Part shown: positions 1 through 8,390 of the stretch, one piece after another
How positions within the stretch are numbered: position 1 is the stretch's first letter
Layout: each line of letters opens with the position of its first letter
Source of the DNA: G963665215 sp963665215
Lineage (GTDB): Bacteria > Chloroflexota > Dehalococcoidia > Lucifugimonadales > CAUZJF01
Reading direction: 5' to 3'
DNA length: 64,000 nt
NCBI GenBank assembly: GCA_963665215.2
Contig: CAXXWW010000003.1
Coordinates: 124,001-188,000 of the forward strand
Program-made: the position numbers and the translations under genes
The notes under the pieces: model-generated
Databases searched by the model: none
The model's input: only the letters and a program-made list of their open reading frames with translations
What the model was told of the DNA's origin: nothing

Positions 1-6
1 CAAGCT

Positions 7-40
7 TGGTCCGCCAGGTAGAAACATACCTGGCGGACCA
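7..40. repeat. Perfect 14-bp inverted repeat (hairpin)
   Basis: TGGTCCGCCAGGTA at 7-20 and its exact reverse complement at 27-40 flank a 6-nt loop. No T-run follows on either strand, so it is not a standard terminator. On the minus strand it lies just downstream of the AbiEi-like remnant and may sit inside the start of a following gene cut off by the window edge. Confidence 0.7.
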
Positions 41-81
41 GGGCCAGGTCTTCACTCCCATACCCGTCTCCGGTGGCCGGT

Positions 82-1262
82 TTAGAGTCCATCCCGGCCT
101 CGCAGCAGCCCGCTCCGGAGTTCTGCGGCAGCCTCTCGCGCCCTCTCGGGATGGTCCTTCAGGTCGAGGTACGCCTGTACCGGGTGGACGCACCGTATTC
201 CCTCGACCTCGCTGGCTCCGTCGAAGACGCCTTCGTCGTTGGGTATTACCAGCCAGGTGTTGGCGCCCCTTGGTTCTTCCCGGAAGCCGATGTCGGCCAG
301 GAGCGCTTCCGAGGGGATCTCGGACAGATATACGGTTGCCAGCCGGAACCCGGCGTGCCGTGTCCACAGCCACGCGGCCGGAAGCGCGGTCACCGCATAG
401 GGTAGTTCCATCTTTGAAAGGGTTTCGGCCAGCGACCGTGTCAGACCGTCCCCCGAGCCGGACGCGATGTGTCCCCGCAGCACTGTGTGCCGGTCGAACC
501 GGTATTCCTCCTGCCAGGAATCGAGCAGCAGGTTAGCGTCGGCAACGCGAATACCATCCCTGCCGCGTCGAGGCCAAGAGAGGAGATAGACCGCCCATGA
601 GGAAGGAAAGCACTGAGAGTAGGTCGGAGTCAACCAACGGACTCCAGCAGCTTGCCCACGATGCGGCTCACATGCCCCTCGTCCAGACCGGTGCTGGACG
701 CGAGGGTGCGCTGCCGGGCCGTTTCGCTAGGTTCCATCAGCAGCCGCCTGGCTATTCGTGAACCCTTTGGGGCAAAGGCGTTTTCCGGCCGGCACGATGG
801 GCACGCCTGAGACAGATGCGCTGGGGTTTCGCTGGCCAAGGCTATTTGAATAAAAGATTGGGGTGGAACAGATTGGGGTGGCCAAGGTTTTGATAAAAGA
901 CCCGGCGCTATGATTCTGGCATTGCCGGAAAGGTCCAGCCATGGCAATCTGGCCTGGGCGCAATGCTCCCGCGCCGGTTCCCCCATGTAAGGCACCGCCA
1001 GCAGCGGAATCACCCCATCGGGAAAGCCATCCCTAGCTTCACTCATCTGATGGATTGCCAGGGCCACTTGGTTCAGAGAGCCGGACCGCTTCCATTCCAC
1101 GGCGAAGGAGTTAGGCCCAACAGAAAAAACAGCATCCCAGTTCTGGCCATTGACGTAAGGAACGTCAAAGCACCTGTTGACGATATGACCGAGAACCTCA
1201 AATATTTCGGCCAGACGATCGGCTACCTGACCAACGGCTATGTGTTCATGTGGGACTCGCAT
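82..1262 (-). pseudogene. AbiEi-family (type IV toxin-antitoxin antitoxin-like) protein, disrupted
   Basis: Two reading frames (630-1262 and 82 to about 568) together make one protein. The first half has a nuclease-like D...E-W-K pattern (NWDAVF...FAVEWKRSG), a WLDLSGNARI motif and a winged-helix segment (SRIARRLL...GHVSRIVGKLLESVG). The second half continues with DGIRVADANLLLDSW and ends with VHPVQAYLDLKDHPERA, the pattern seen in proteins annotated as AbiEi-family antitoxins. The halves are separated by a 66-bp piece of IS256 sequence (569-634) that shifts the frame. A short duplicated GATTGGGGTGG motif near 860-880 falls in a poorly conserved part of the first half and may be a second lesion. 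The likely start is ATG at 1262; a TTG at 1298 is also possible. In such loci a nucleotidyltransferase toxin usually follows; only about 80 bases of that position are in the window. The family call rests on remembered motifs. Confidence 0.6.
569..634 (+). repeat. 66-bp internal fragment of the IS256-family element
   Basis: This segment matches positions 12871-12936 of the intact IS256 copy (leader, ribosome binding site and first twelve transposase codons) with one C missing. It contains neither terminal inverted repeat, so it did not arrive as a transposing unit. It sits exactly between the two halves of the AbiEi-like gene. Confidence 0.85.
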
Positions 1263-1338
1263 ACTTGCTTGTATATCATAGCTTGCATGCCTACACAAGT
1301 ATTATAAATTACGCACATTATGACTGCTCCGCCAAGGG

Positions 1339-1878
1339 CTTGTTGAAAAAGTGGGTTCCAACGGAGGGACAGGGTGCCACAAAAAGGTCGCGACGCTCAT
1401 CATTAGGAATCCAGCAGACCTGGAGCGTGGAGGCTCTCCGATTGTGGTTGGGCCTCCATAAGTATTTGGGGTTGCCGGAACTCCGACTGCTGCTGCCCTG
1501 GGTTTCAATGGAACCGGAGGTTCCGTGCCTTGGTGCAACCGTCGCACGGCCTTGAGCACGTTGTGGGCCAGGGCGGCCATATATCCCTCGCAGTCCACTC
1601 TCCACAATTCGCGCAGGCGGGATTTGGCCCAGCCCAGTCTGTCCAGAGATGCAAAGGTGCCCTCGGCGACGATACGGCGGCCTTTCTGCTCCCGGCGATA
1701 GGCGGCGGTCCGGTTCCGTTCCCTGGCTCTCAGGTGCAGCGGGTGATACATGGTGAGGCCGATGTATTGGCGCTTTTGTCCTGTAGGGAGGCAATCCACT
1801 TTGACCGGGCATGCCCGACAGTCCTTCTGGCGGGCCGCGTATTGATAAACGCCGTCCCGGTTGTGAATCTTGCCCAGC
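1339..1878 (-). pseudogene. IS1182-type transposase, C-terminal remnant
   Basis: Reading leftwards from 1878 the frame gives LGKIHNRDGVYQYAARQ, a cysteine cluster (CRACPVKVDC) and then RRIVAEGTFASLDRLGWA and YMAALAHNVLKAVRR. This is the usual C-terminal end of IS1182-group DDE transposases. The element end is probably at about 1338-1346, where the TTGTTGAAAAAGT typical of such ends occurs. The N-terminal two thirds are missing: an IS1380 copy is inserted at 1884 and the sequence beyond it (3580 onward) gives only a few compatible codons (HMGRYLK) before an in-frame stop. The element was therefore already decayed or deleted besides the insertion. Assignment to IS1182 rather than another IS4/IS5-like group is from motif memory. 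Confidence 0.65.
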
Positions 1879-1883
1879 TTAAG

Positions 1884-3574
1884 CCCGAATCCACCGAAAG
1901 GCTGAGGTTACAGCAGGGGAATGGGCGATGAGGGGCAAGGGGAGGCGATGGTCCGGGCACGATTTTGCGTAGAGGGGGCCGGTGTCTGTCTTCAGTCGCC
2001 GCGGGGAGACCTTGTGACCGTCTGCGGACGTTGGGCAGGGCGAGATGGTGGGGAGAGGGCGCAGCAAGAAACCCTCGCGGACCGGGCTGGCGCGAGTTGG
2101 CGGGGACCTTCGGTTGTCCGTTGGGTGGCTCAGGCACCGACGTGCCGTCAGGCAGGGAGTGGAATCGCTCGCAGCCATGCCAGGGCGCGGCTGAACTGGG
2201 TTTCCCAGGGCCAATGCTTGGGAAGATACAAAGTGAGGCGGCGCGCCAGAGCGAAGAACCGCCGCCGGAGGGTCTTGGTGGTCACGGCCCGTTCGCCCAG
2301 ACCGATTCGCGCTGTCCAGCGGGCCAGGTTGTGGGCCATCACCTGTACCGCCAACCAAGCGGCGTTGGCGGCGAAGCGGCCTGAGGGGAGATGGTTCAGC
2401 CCGACGCCGTACTTGAGGTCTCGGATGGCATTCTCGATCTCGGCGTGGCGGCGATGGTCAGCCTCCAGTTCGAGCATCTCCCCGTCCCGGTCGGTGATGA
2501 AGCCGTGATAGCTGTAGGTGGCGAAGAGGGCCAGTTGGGAACCGGGCGTGGGCTTCACCCGCCGGACGATGAGCCGCACCGGTGCGGCGCCGGGCTCAGT
2601 GCGGAAGGGGGTGCAGTTGGTCTCCGCCACATCGGCGGCGCCGTCCATCCAGTAGGGGATGGGCGTCCAGTCCCTCTCGGGTATCGCCTCGATGAGATTG
2701 CGCAGGCTTTTGTGCTGGCGGATGGTGATGGAGAAGCACACGTCCATCTTGCGGCAGACGGATACCACGCTATGAGTGTGGAAGCCCCTGTCGGCCCGCA
2801 TCGTGAGTTGCCCCTGGGCCCCGGCGTAGCGTACCCGCCCCACCGTCTCCCGCAGGAAGTGGGCAGCGCCCCGAGTGGTGTTGGCGCGGCCCTCGCGCAG
2901 CCGGGACATCAGCACGTCCCTGGTGCCGGCGGCGATGGCCAACAGCGGGTGATAGCCCCTCTTGCCGGTATAGCCGTGGTATCGTGCGCCCTCCTTAGCC
3001 AGTCCGTAGGTCTCGCAGATGGTGGAATCGAGGTCGAGGGTGAACGGCGCGTCGCCGGGTCCCGCCCCGGCGGCCCATGCCCGTGCCAGCAACTCCCGGC
3101 TCACTCGGTCCAGCTGGCGAACGTGGCCCCACCGGAAGCTGCGCAGGAAGGTCCCCAGGGTGGATGGCGCCTTGACCATGCCGCCGAGAGCGCAGCCCGT
3201 CCCGCCGGCGCGCAGCGCATCGGCGTCGTCGATGCAGTCGCCGCCCGCCAGCGCAGACGCAACCAGGGTCATCATCTTGTCGCCGGTGTTGGCCCGCCCC
3301 GGCGCGCTGCCGAGATCGAGGTGATAGTCTACGAGTTCCCCCAGGCCCAGGTGTTGGGCGAGGGTGGCCGGCAGGAGCAGGCCGGCATTGGCCACCAGGC
3401 GGTGGTCGTCAAAGACGATGCGAATACGGTCGGGGTGGTTGCGTGGTAGCATCTATACGGGTGCTCCTTTTCCGGGGTCGGTTTCTTGTTGCAAAACCAT
3501 TATCCCAGATTCAGAGGAGCACCTTTTCGCCCCTTCAGATGGCCGCTTACACCCACTCGTCCGGTGGATTGGGG
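1884..3574 (-). mobile_element. IS1380-family element, copy A (divergent)
   Basis: The left end begins CCCGAATCCACCGAAAGG and the right end finishes CCGGTGGATTGGGG. Flanking 5-bp duplications are TTAAG at 1879-1883 and 3575-3579. It is nested in the IS1182 remnant. Its ends and transposase differ from the four near-identical copies B-E, so it is an older or separately acquired lineage. Confidence 0.85.
2148..3452 (-). CDS. IS1380-family transposase, copy A
   Basis: A 434-residue DDE transposase starting MLPRNHPDRI. Acidic catalytic candidates are visible in FTLDLDSTICETYG, LTMRADRGFHTH and HAEIENAIRDLKYGVGLN, the order expected for IS1380 transposases. It is 7 residues shorter than copies B-E because a stretch near the C-terminus (GRLTRSARRLT in the others) is shorter, and it carries many scattered substitutions. 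In the second acidic block it has ADRGF where the others have ADSGF. The frame is uninterrupted, so it could be functional. A short leader with GGAGCACC precedes the start. Confidence 0.92.
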   Translation of the reverse strand: MLPRNHPDRIRIVFDDHRLVANAGLLLPATLAQHLGLGELVDYHLDLGSAPGRANTGDKMMTLVASALAGGDCIDDADALRAGGTGCALGGMVKAPSTLGTFLRSFRWGHVRQLDRVSRELLARAWAAGAGPGDAPFTLDLDSTICETYGLAKEGARYHGYTGKRGYHPLLAIAAGTRDVLMSRLREGRANTTRGAAHFLRETVGRVRYAGAQGQLTMRADRGFHTHSVVSVCRKMDVCFSITIRQHKSLRNLIEAIPERDWTPIPYWMDGAADVAETNCTPFRTEPGAAPVRLIVRRVKPTPGSQLALFATYSYHGFITDRDGEMLELEADHRRHAEIENAIRDLKYGVGLNHLPSGRFAANAAWLAVQVMAHNLARWTARIGLGERAVTTKTLRRRFFALARRLTLYLPKHWPWETQFSRALAWLRAIPLPA

Positions 3575-3721
3575 TTAAGGTAGCGTCCCATGTGCTAAAT
3601 GTAGCTGCATTGAACGCAGTCGCCTACACCCTCGTTTGGCTCGGCTTGGTACCAACCGGTTATTGAGGTCTAGGCCCGTAAACATACCCTGTTCGCTGTG
3701 TTTATCGCGTGCCGGGTTTCG

Positions 3722-6700
3722 TCAAATACGGACAACCTCCGGCTCTGTGGCACCGCGTTGGGCTGCTGCATCCACGAACCAATCCACGATCTGCGGGTGG
3801 CAGGTGAATACCAGCACTTGATTTGTCTCAGAGAGTTTGATGAATGATCCAGCGGCCTTGGGTCCCCTGATCGGGTCGAAGTTCACCAATACCTCGTCCA
3901 CGATCACCGGCAGGCGTTCCGCCCGCAGGCTCAGCTCAAGGATCAACCCGAACCGAAGCGCTAGGAACAATTGCTCGCGGGTGCCGCGGCTCAGCTCTTG
4001 AGGGGTCTTGTCTATGCCAGCAGCGTCTCTGACCTTTATCTCAGAACTGCCCAGCGGGGAAAAGACGGCCTGGTATGCGCCATTGGTTAAGTCGAGGAAG
4101 AAGCGCTCGGCGTGGTGGATCACATCCGGCTGCCGCTCCCGCTCGAACTTGCTTTGCGCCTGGCGTATCAGGCTTTCGGCAATCGTGAGGATCGCCCAAT
4201 CCCGTGCGCGCCCCTGCAACTCTTCCGCCACTCGATGACGTTCCAACCTCAACCTCGATGAATCTTCCTCGTTGGCGAGGCCATCGAGACGGGTTTGGAT
4301 AGCCCCACGCTCTGTATCCAATTCAGACCGTTGCGCATCTGTCTCTTCCAGTTCTGCCTCACATTGCCGCACGCCATCACGGATGGTATGCAAATCGGTC
4401 TCGGACAACGCGGTTCGGAGCGCTGACAGGGCATCGCCCGGCCCACTGATCCGTTGCATCTGCTCCAGAGCGCTGGAGATTGTTGCGGTCAGAGCGGTCC
4501 GTTCCTGGAAAATCTGGTGGCGCCTGCGGAAGTCGTCAGCGTCCTCTGCCTCTCCGGACTTCAGCAGCGCCGCAATCTCTTCAGTGACCTCTTCTTGGCT
4601 CTTCTCCCGCACCTCTAACTCTTGTTCAGCCTCCTCCAACTCCTTCTCAGCATCGGCGCGTGTGCGAGCCGCTTCTGACACATCGCGATGCAGGTCAATA
4701 ATGTCGTCGGCTACACCCGCGACCTTGGCGTAGTCGCTCCACTCGACTTCAAAGCCGTGAGCTCGAGACAGCTGTCGAGCCATGCCGATGAATTCATCGA
4801 TATCCGTTTGAATGGCGGTAATGCGACCCTCCATGCCGATCGCGTCGCGATGGTGAGTCTTCGCCAAGTCCACGAGGGTGCGCAGTTCTTGGATGCCGTC
4901 GGGCGAGAACGTGCTCAACAGGCCGCGTTGCTGAAGCCAGGCCTGCCAGGCTTGTTCCTCAGCCTCCAACGCCACCTGAGCATGCTGGACGGACTGCTGC
5001 GCTTCCTCTAGCCGCAGGGTTTGGCGTTCGACGCGTTCGGTCGATTGGGCCAGTCTCGCTTCCAGTTGTTGCCATTCCCTGAGCCTCGTTTCCGCCGTAT
5101 CCAGCCCTTCCTCGGCTTCCACCAACGCGTCCGCGTCGAGAGCCTCCAAGCCCAATGCATCAGTGTCTGTCTGGAGCCGAGAGCGGATTGCCGCCAACTC
5201 CTCATCGGCCTCGCGGATTTGCCGTTGAACTCGCGCCGCCGCTGGGGATCCCGTGCCTAGGTCTGGCGAACGACCTCTGACGAACCAGAACGCCGCCATC
5301 GTGGACAGCACGGCGCCGATTACAGCCAGGAAGGCGCCGGCTTCGAACGTGGTGGCCGCTACAAGCCAAAGACCAAGCACCAGTAGCGCGACACCCAACC
5401 CCCCAACCAGACCGGCTATCAGATGGAACCCGCCGCCTTTCGGCGTTGCCTCCCCAAAATCTGAACCATCACCGATCTGTTCTCGTAGATCCCTGCTTCG
5501 CTCTGCGACGCGGGTCAACTCCCCCAGGGTATTCCTGGAGTGTCGAATTTGTCGGCGGTGGTCGCGGATAACGCTCTCGTTCAGCTCGGGTGGAGCGGCG
5601 CTATCCCGGTCGACCTGCGCCTTTTCAGCATCCTCTTGGGCATCCGCCAGCGCCGTCTCTTCTTGCGCCAGCGAAGTTCGAGATCCTTGGATTGCGGTCC
5701 GGGCGGTCCGAAGGCGCTCGCCATGTTTGACAACCTCCTCACGGACGACCAGCGAGAGGTCGAAACTATTGAGGCGCTCCGTGTCCCAGTCGGAACCCAA
5801 GTTCCCCAGTGAGACACCCAGCTCGGAGCGTTTGCCGGAGAGTTCTGTCCGTCTCTCAGGTAAATCTTTGACCGACTGGTCGAATGCGCTTCGAGCGCGC
5901 TCGAGTTCTCGAACTTTGTTCGAGGTCTCCAGGATCATCAGGTGCTCGATCTCCTGGTCAGCGCTAGCCTTGATGCGTTTCACCCGTTCATCTGAAGAGG
6001 TTAGTTCCCGACGGGCGGTTTCGGCCCGTGTCTCAAGGGATTCCAGGAGGACGATTCCATTATCTGGAAACTCCTCAACCGCCGGCATTTCCGCCAGTCG
6101 TTGCTCCGCATTGATGACGTCGTTCCAAGGATCCCAAGCGCGGATGAGGTCTTCTTGCCGTTCCTTTTCCGACATGAGTCGCAGGCGCCGCTCGCCCACG
6201 CCTTTCAATTCTCCTTCAATCTCGGTCAGGCGTTCCGATTGGCGACGATATTCCGCCGCAAAACCCGCGATTTTCTGCAAATCCGAATTCGTTCGTTCAA
6301 TCGCGTTTGCGACTTTAGGAACAATCTGGCTGCTGCCCCGTGGAGCAAAAATCTTCCTCCTCTGGCTTTCTAATTCTGCGAGGGCAGCTGGCAGTCTCAT
6401 CGCTCCGATGCCGGCGCTGTAGATCTGCAGGTTGACACTGTCGTCATTCAGCAGGCCTTCATTGTTCAACTCATCCAGGGTGAAGGCAAAGAAACTTTCG
6501 AATACACTCCTCGAGTGGTTTCCCAGCAACCTCGGCAACTCATTGCTTGGAATCGCTTCGCCGGCGCTGGAACTGAGCGTAACCAGACCAGATCCCCTGC
6601 CCTGGGTACGCTGGATTGTGATCAATTCCTCCGCGTCGGTGGCGATCGTAACCCTTCCGCCGTGCCGACCGCCGTACAAGGGCGGATATGGGTTGCCCCT

Positions 6701-6868
6701 GCTGCGGCCATCCGGGAACCCGAATAGTACCCGACGGATGAATTCAAGCAGGGTGCTCTTGCCAGCCTCGTTGGGCCCGTAGAAAACCGCAACCGGACGC
6801 TCCAACGGGCCGAAACTGCGATCGGTGAAACGCCCGAATCCGTCGATATGCAGCCCAGTGATTCTCAT
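3722..6868 (-). CDS. YhaN/SbcC-like AAA ATPase with coiled coils and a membrane hairpin
   Basis: A 1048-residue SMC/Rad50-like ATPase. The N-terminus (MRITGLHIDGFGRF) leads to a Walker A GPNEAGKST at about residue 34. Long heptad-rich coiled coils fill the middle, and the C-terminus carries the ABC-type signature region (ELSRGTREQLFLALRFGL) and Walker B (LPVIVDEVLVNFD). Around residues 470-525 two hydrophobic stretches (LIAGLVGGLGVALLVLGLWL and GAFLAVIGAVLSTMAAFWF) interrupt the coiled coil; YhaN-type proteins carry such a membrane hairpin while SbcC has a zinc hook. Its ATG overlaps the stop of the upstream phosphoesterase gene by one base, so the two are translationally coupled and should form a nuclease-ATPase complex acting on DNA ends. 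The membrane hairpin suggests tethering to the membrane, which is inference. Length and motifs are intact. Confidence 0.9.
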   Translation of the reverse strand: MRITGLHIDGFGRFTDRSFGPLERPVAVFYGPNEAGKSTLLEFIRRVLFGFPDGRSRGNPYPPLYGGRHGGRVTIATDAEELITIQRTQGRGSGLVTLSSSAGEAIPSNELPRLLGNHSRSVFESFFAFTLDELNNEGLLNDDSVNLQIYSAGIGAMRLPAALAELESQRRKIFAPRGSSQIVPKVANAIERTNSDLQKIAGFAAEYRRQSERLTEIEGELKGVGERRLRLMSEKERQEDLIRAWDPWNDVINAEQRLAEMPAVEEFPDNGIVLLESLETRAETARRELTSSDERVKRIKASADQEIEHLMILETSNKVRELERARSAFDQSVKDLPERRTELSGKRSELGVSLGNLGSDWDTERLNSFDLSLVVREEVVKHGERLRTARTAIQGSRTSLAQEETALADAQEDAEKAQVDRDSAAPPELNESVIRDHRRQIRHSRNTLGELTRVAERSRDLREQIGDGSDFGEATPKGGGFHLIAGLVGGLGVALLVLGLWLVAATTFEAGAFLAVIGAVLSTMAAFWFVRGRSPDLGTGSPAAARVQRQIREADEELAAIRSRLQTDTDALGLEALDADALVEAEEGLDTAETRLREWQQLEARLAQSTERVERQTLRLEEAQQSVQHAQVALEAEEQAWQAWLQQRGLLSTFSPDGIQELRTLVDLAKTHHRDAIGMEGRITAIQTDIDEFIGMARQLSRAHGFEVEWSDYAKVAGVADDIIDLHRDVSEAARTRADAEKELEEAEQELEVREKSQEEVTEEIAALLKSGEAEDADDFRRRHQIFQERTALTATISSALEQMQRISGPGDALSALRTALSETDLHTIRDGVRQCEAELEETDAQRSELDTERGAIQTRLDGLANEEDSSRLRLERHRVAEELQGRARDWAILTIAESLIRQAQSKFERERQPDVIHHAERFFLDLTNGAYQAVFSPLGSSEIKVRDAAGIDKTPQELSRGTREQLFLALRFGLILELSLRAERLPVIVDEVLVNFDPIRGPKAAGSFIKLSETNQVLVFTCHPQIVDWFVDAAAQRGATEPEVVRI

Positions 6869-8121
6869 TAGCGGTCTTCCTCGGCGAGCAGGTTCATGGC
6901 CAACGTTTCCGCTTCGTCGAGCAGCGCCGCGATTTCTTCGACGGTGAAAGCGGAAAGATATCGTCTGTATCGCGTGTGTTGGTAGAGGTCAGCAAGCCCA
7001 TCAAGGAGCGACGTGGGAGATTCCCTCATCTGATCAGCAGTGCGCAGCACCTCGCCTAGGAAATCCTCGCCGGCCCGCATGGCCTCCCGGTCAATCGGAG
7101 CGGCGGTTTGGTCTTCAATTCGTTCGCACCACGCAAACGGCAGCCGGCCAGCCCAGTGTTCGTTGACGCCCTCCAGGGTGTCGTCCAATGCGTTGGTCTG
7201 GCGCAGGAAATGGTTCAACTTGCCTCGGCCCGTCAGAGTTATGCGGGCGACAACTGACCTGCGCTCTGCACTATCCAGCAAGCCTTGCATTGCATCATCG
7301 ATCTCGTTGAGCAGGTCCTCTTCAGTCTCCAACGCGCTGATGTCTATTCTCGCCCGTTCCCATCGCACCGTGTCCGTGGGGCGAAAATCCAGGCTGACGC
7401 TGCCGTTCGGATCGACTTCAACCAGGTAAACGCCCCTGGCGCCGGCCTCGTTGGGGTGTCGCCCTTGCGAATTGCCCGGATACACCACCGTCGGAGTTCG
7501 TTCGCGGAGTATCTGGCGCGTGTGGACGTGGCCCAACGCCCAGTAGTCGATCCCCGACCGCGCCAGATCATCCAGCGAGCAGGGGGCATACGGCGCGTGG
7601 TCAGTGTTGCCGCCGACGTTGGCGTGCAGCAGGCCGATGGTAAAGGCACGCTCGTCCACCTGCCCAAGACGCGTGACGAGATTCTTGTCCACGTCCCGAG
7701 TCGGATAGCTGATCCCGTAAACCAACGCGCGATCAGGTTCATCGGGGAAGACGGGCGCCGCTGAGAATTCAGCGCCGAATCGATGGCATCCGGCAGGGTA
7801 CGACAGCCGCGCTTCCCAGCCGTCCAGCGGGTCGTGGTTCCCGTGGCATATAAACGACCGTATACCGGCAGCATCCAGCCTGTTCAAACCATCGATGAAG
7901 GCACGCTGGGCGCGCAGACTGCGGTCGGCCCCGTCGTAAATGTCGCCGGCGACGAGCAGGGCATCCACCCGCTCGAAGATACAGAGGTCTACGATCTCTC
8001 TGTAGGAATCGAAAGTGGCCGAGTAAAGTGCCTTGGCCACATTTTCCGGCGCGGCTGCTCTGATACCCATGAACGGACTGTCCAAATGGAGGTCAGCGGC
8101 GTGAACAAAACGCAAGGTCAT
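6868..8121 (-). CDS. YhaO/SbcD-like DNA repair metallophosphoesterase
   Basis: A 417-residue calcineurin-like phosphoesterase. The metal-binding motifs appear in order: HAADLHLDSPF (residues 7-17), VAGDIYDGADRS, CHGNHDPLDGW, LLHANVGG and ALGHVHTRQIL. These are the SbcD/Mre11/YhaO nuclease motifs. The C-terminal part (from about residue 270) is an alpha-helical capping region typical of the YhaO branch. It is the first gene of a two-gene operon with the ATPase downstream. A GC-rich hairpin (8196-8202 paired with 8213-8219) lies in the 5' region between this gene and the small IS-interrupted frame upstream, and could be a terminator for that frame. Known family members process DNA ends with their ATPase partner. 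The start ATG follows a weak purine stretch. Confidence 0.88.
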   Translation of the reverse strand: MTLRFVHAADLHLDSPFMGIRAAAPENVAKALYSATFDSYREIVDLCIFERVDALLVAGDIYDGADRSLRAQRAFIDGLNRLDAAGIRSFICHGNHDPLDGWEARLSYPAGCHRFGAEFSAAPVFPDEPDRALVYGISYPTRDVDKNLVTRLGQVDERAFTIGLLHANVGGNTDHAPYAPCSLDDLARSGIDYWALGHVHTRQILRERTPTVVYPGNSQGRHPNEAGARGVYLVEVDPNGSVSLDFRPTDTVRWERARIDISALETEEDLLNEIDDAMQGLLDSAERRSVVARITLTGRGKLNHFLRQTNALDDTLEGVNEHWAGRLPFAWCERIEDQTAAPIDREAMRAGEDFLGEVLRTADQMRESPTSLLDGLADLYQHTRYRRYLSAFTVEEIAALLDEAETLAMNLLAEEDR

Positions 8122-8390
8122 ATTTGGTAATCATCCCGTTTTCAATTAGTCGGTATCCACGATGAGAGTGGCCAAGCTCAGCACATATCTGGCCCGGGCG
8201 GGCTCAGGTTGACCCGCCCCCGGCGGTTGGACCACTTGCTCCACTAGTCCGATCAGCACCTTGCCTTGCCTCATTTCCTGTACCAAGCACTGTGCGAGTC
8301 TTGCGGCTCAGCGGTAACGATTCAGGGCAGAATCGAAAAGGTCTTCTGGGAAATCTGCTGAATGCCGTAGCATAACAGCAAGCAGCGAAC

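Noticed and set aside
6..536. 176-codon plus-strand frame opposite the AbiEi-like remnant
   Set aside because: Arg- and Pro-rich shadow of the minus-strand gene.
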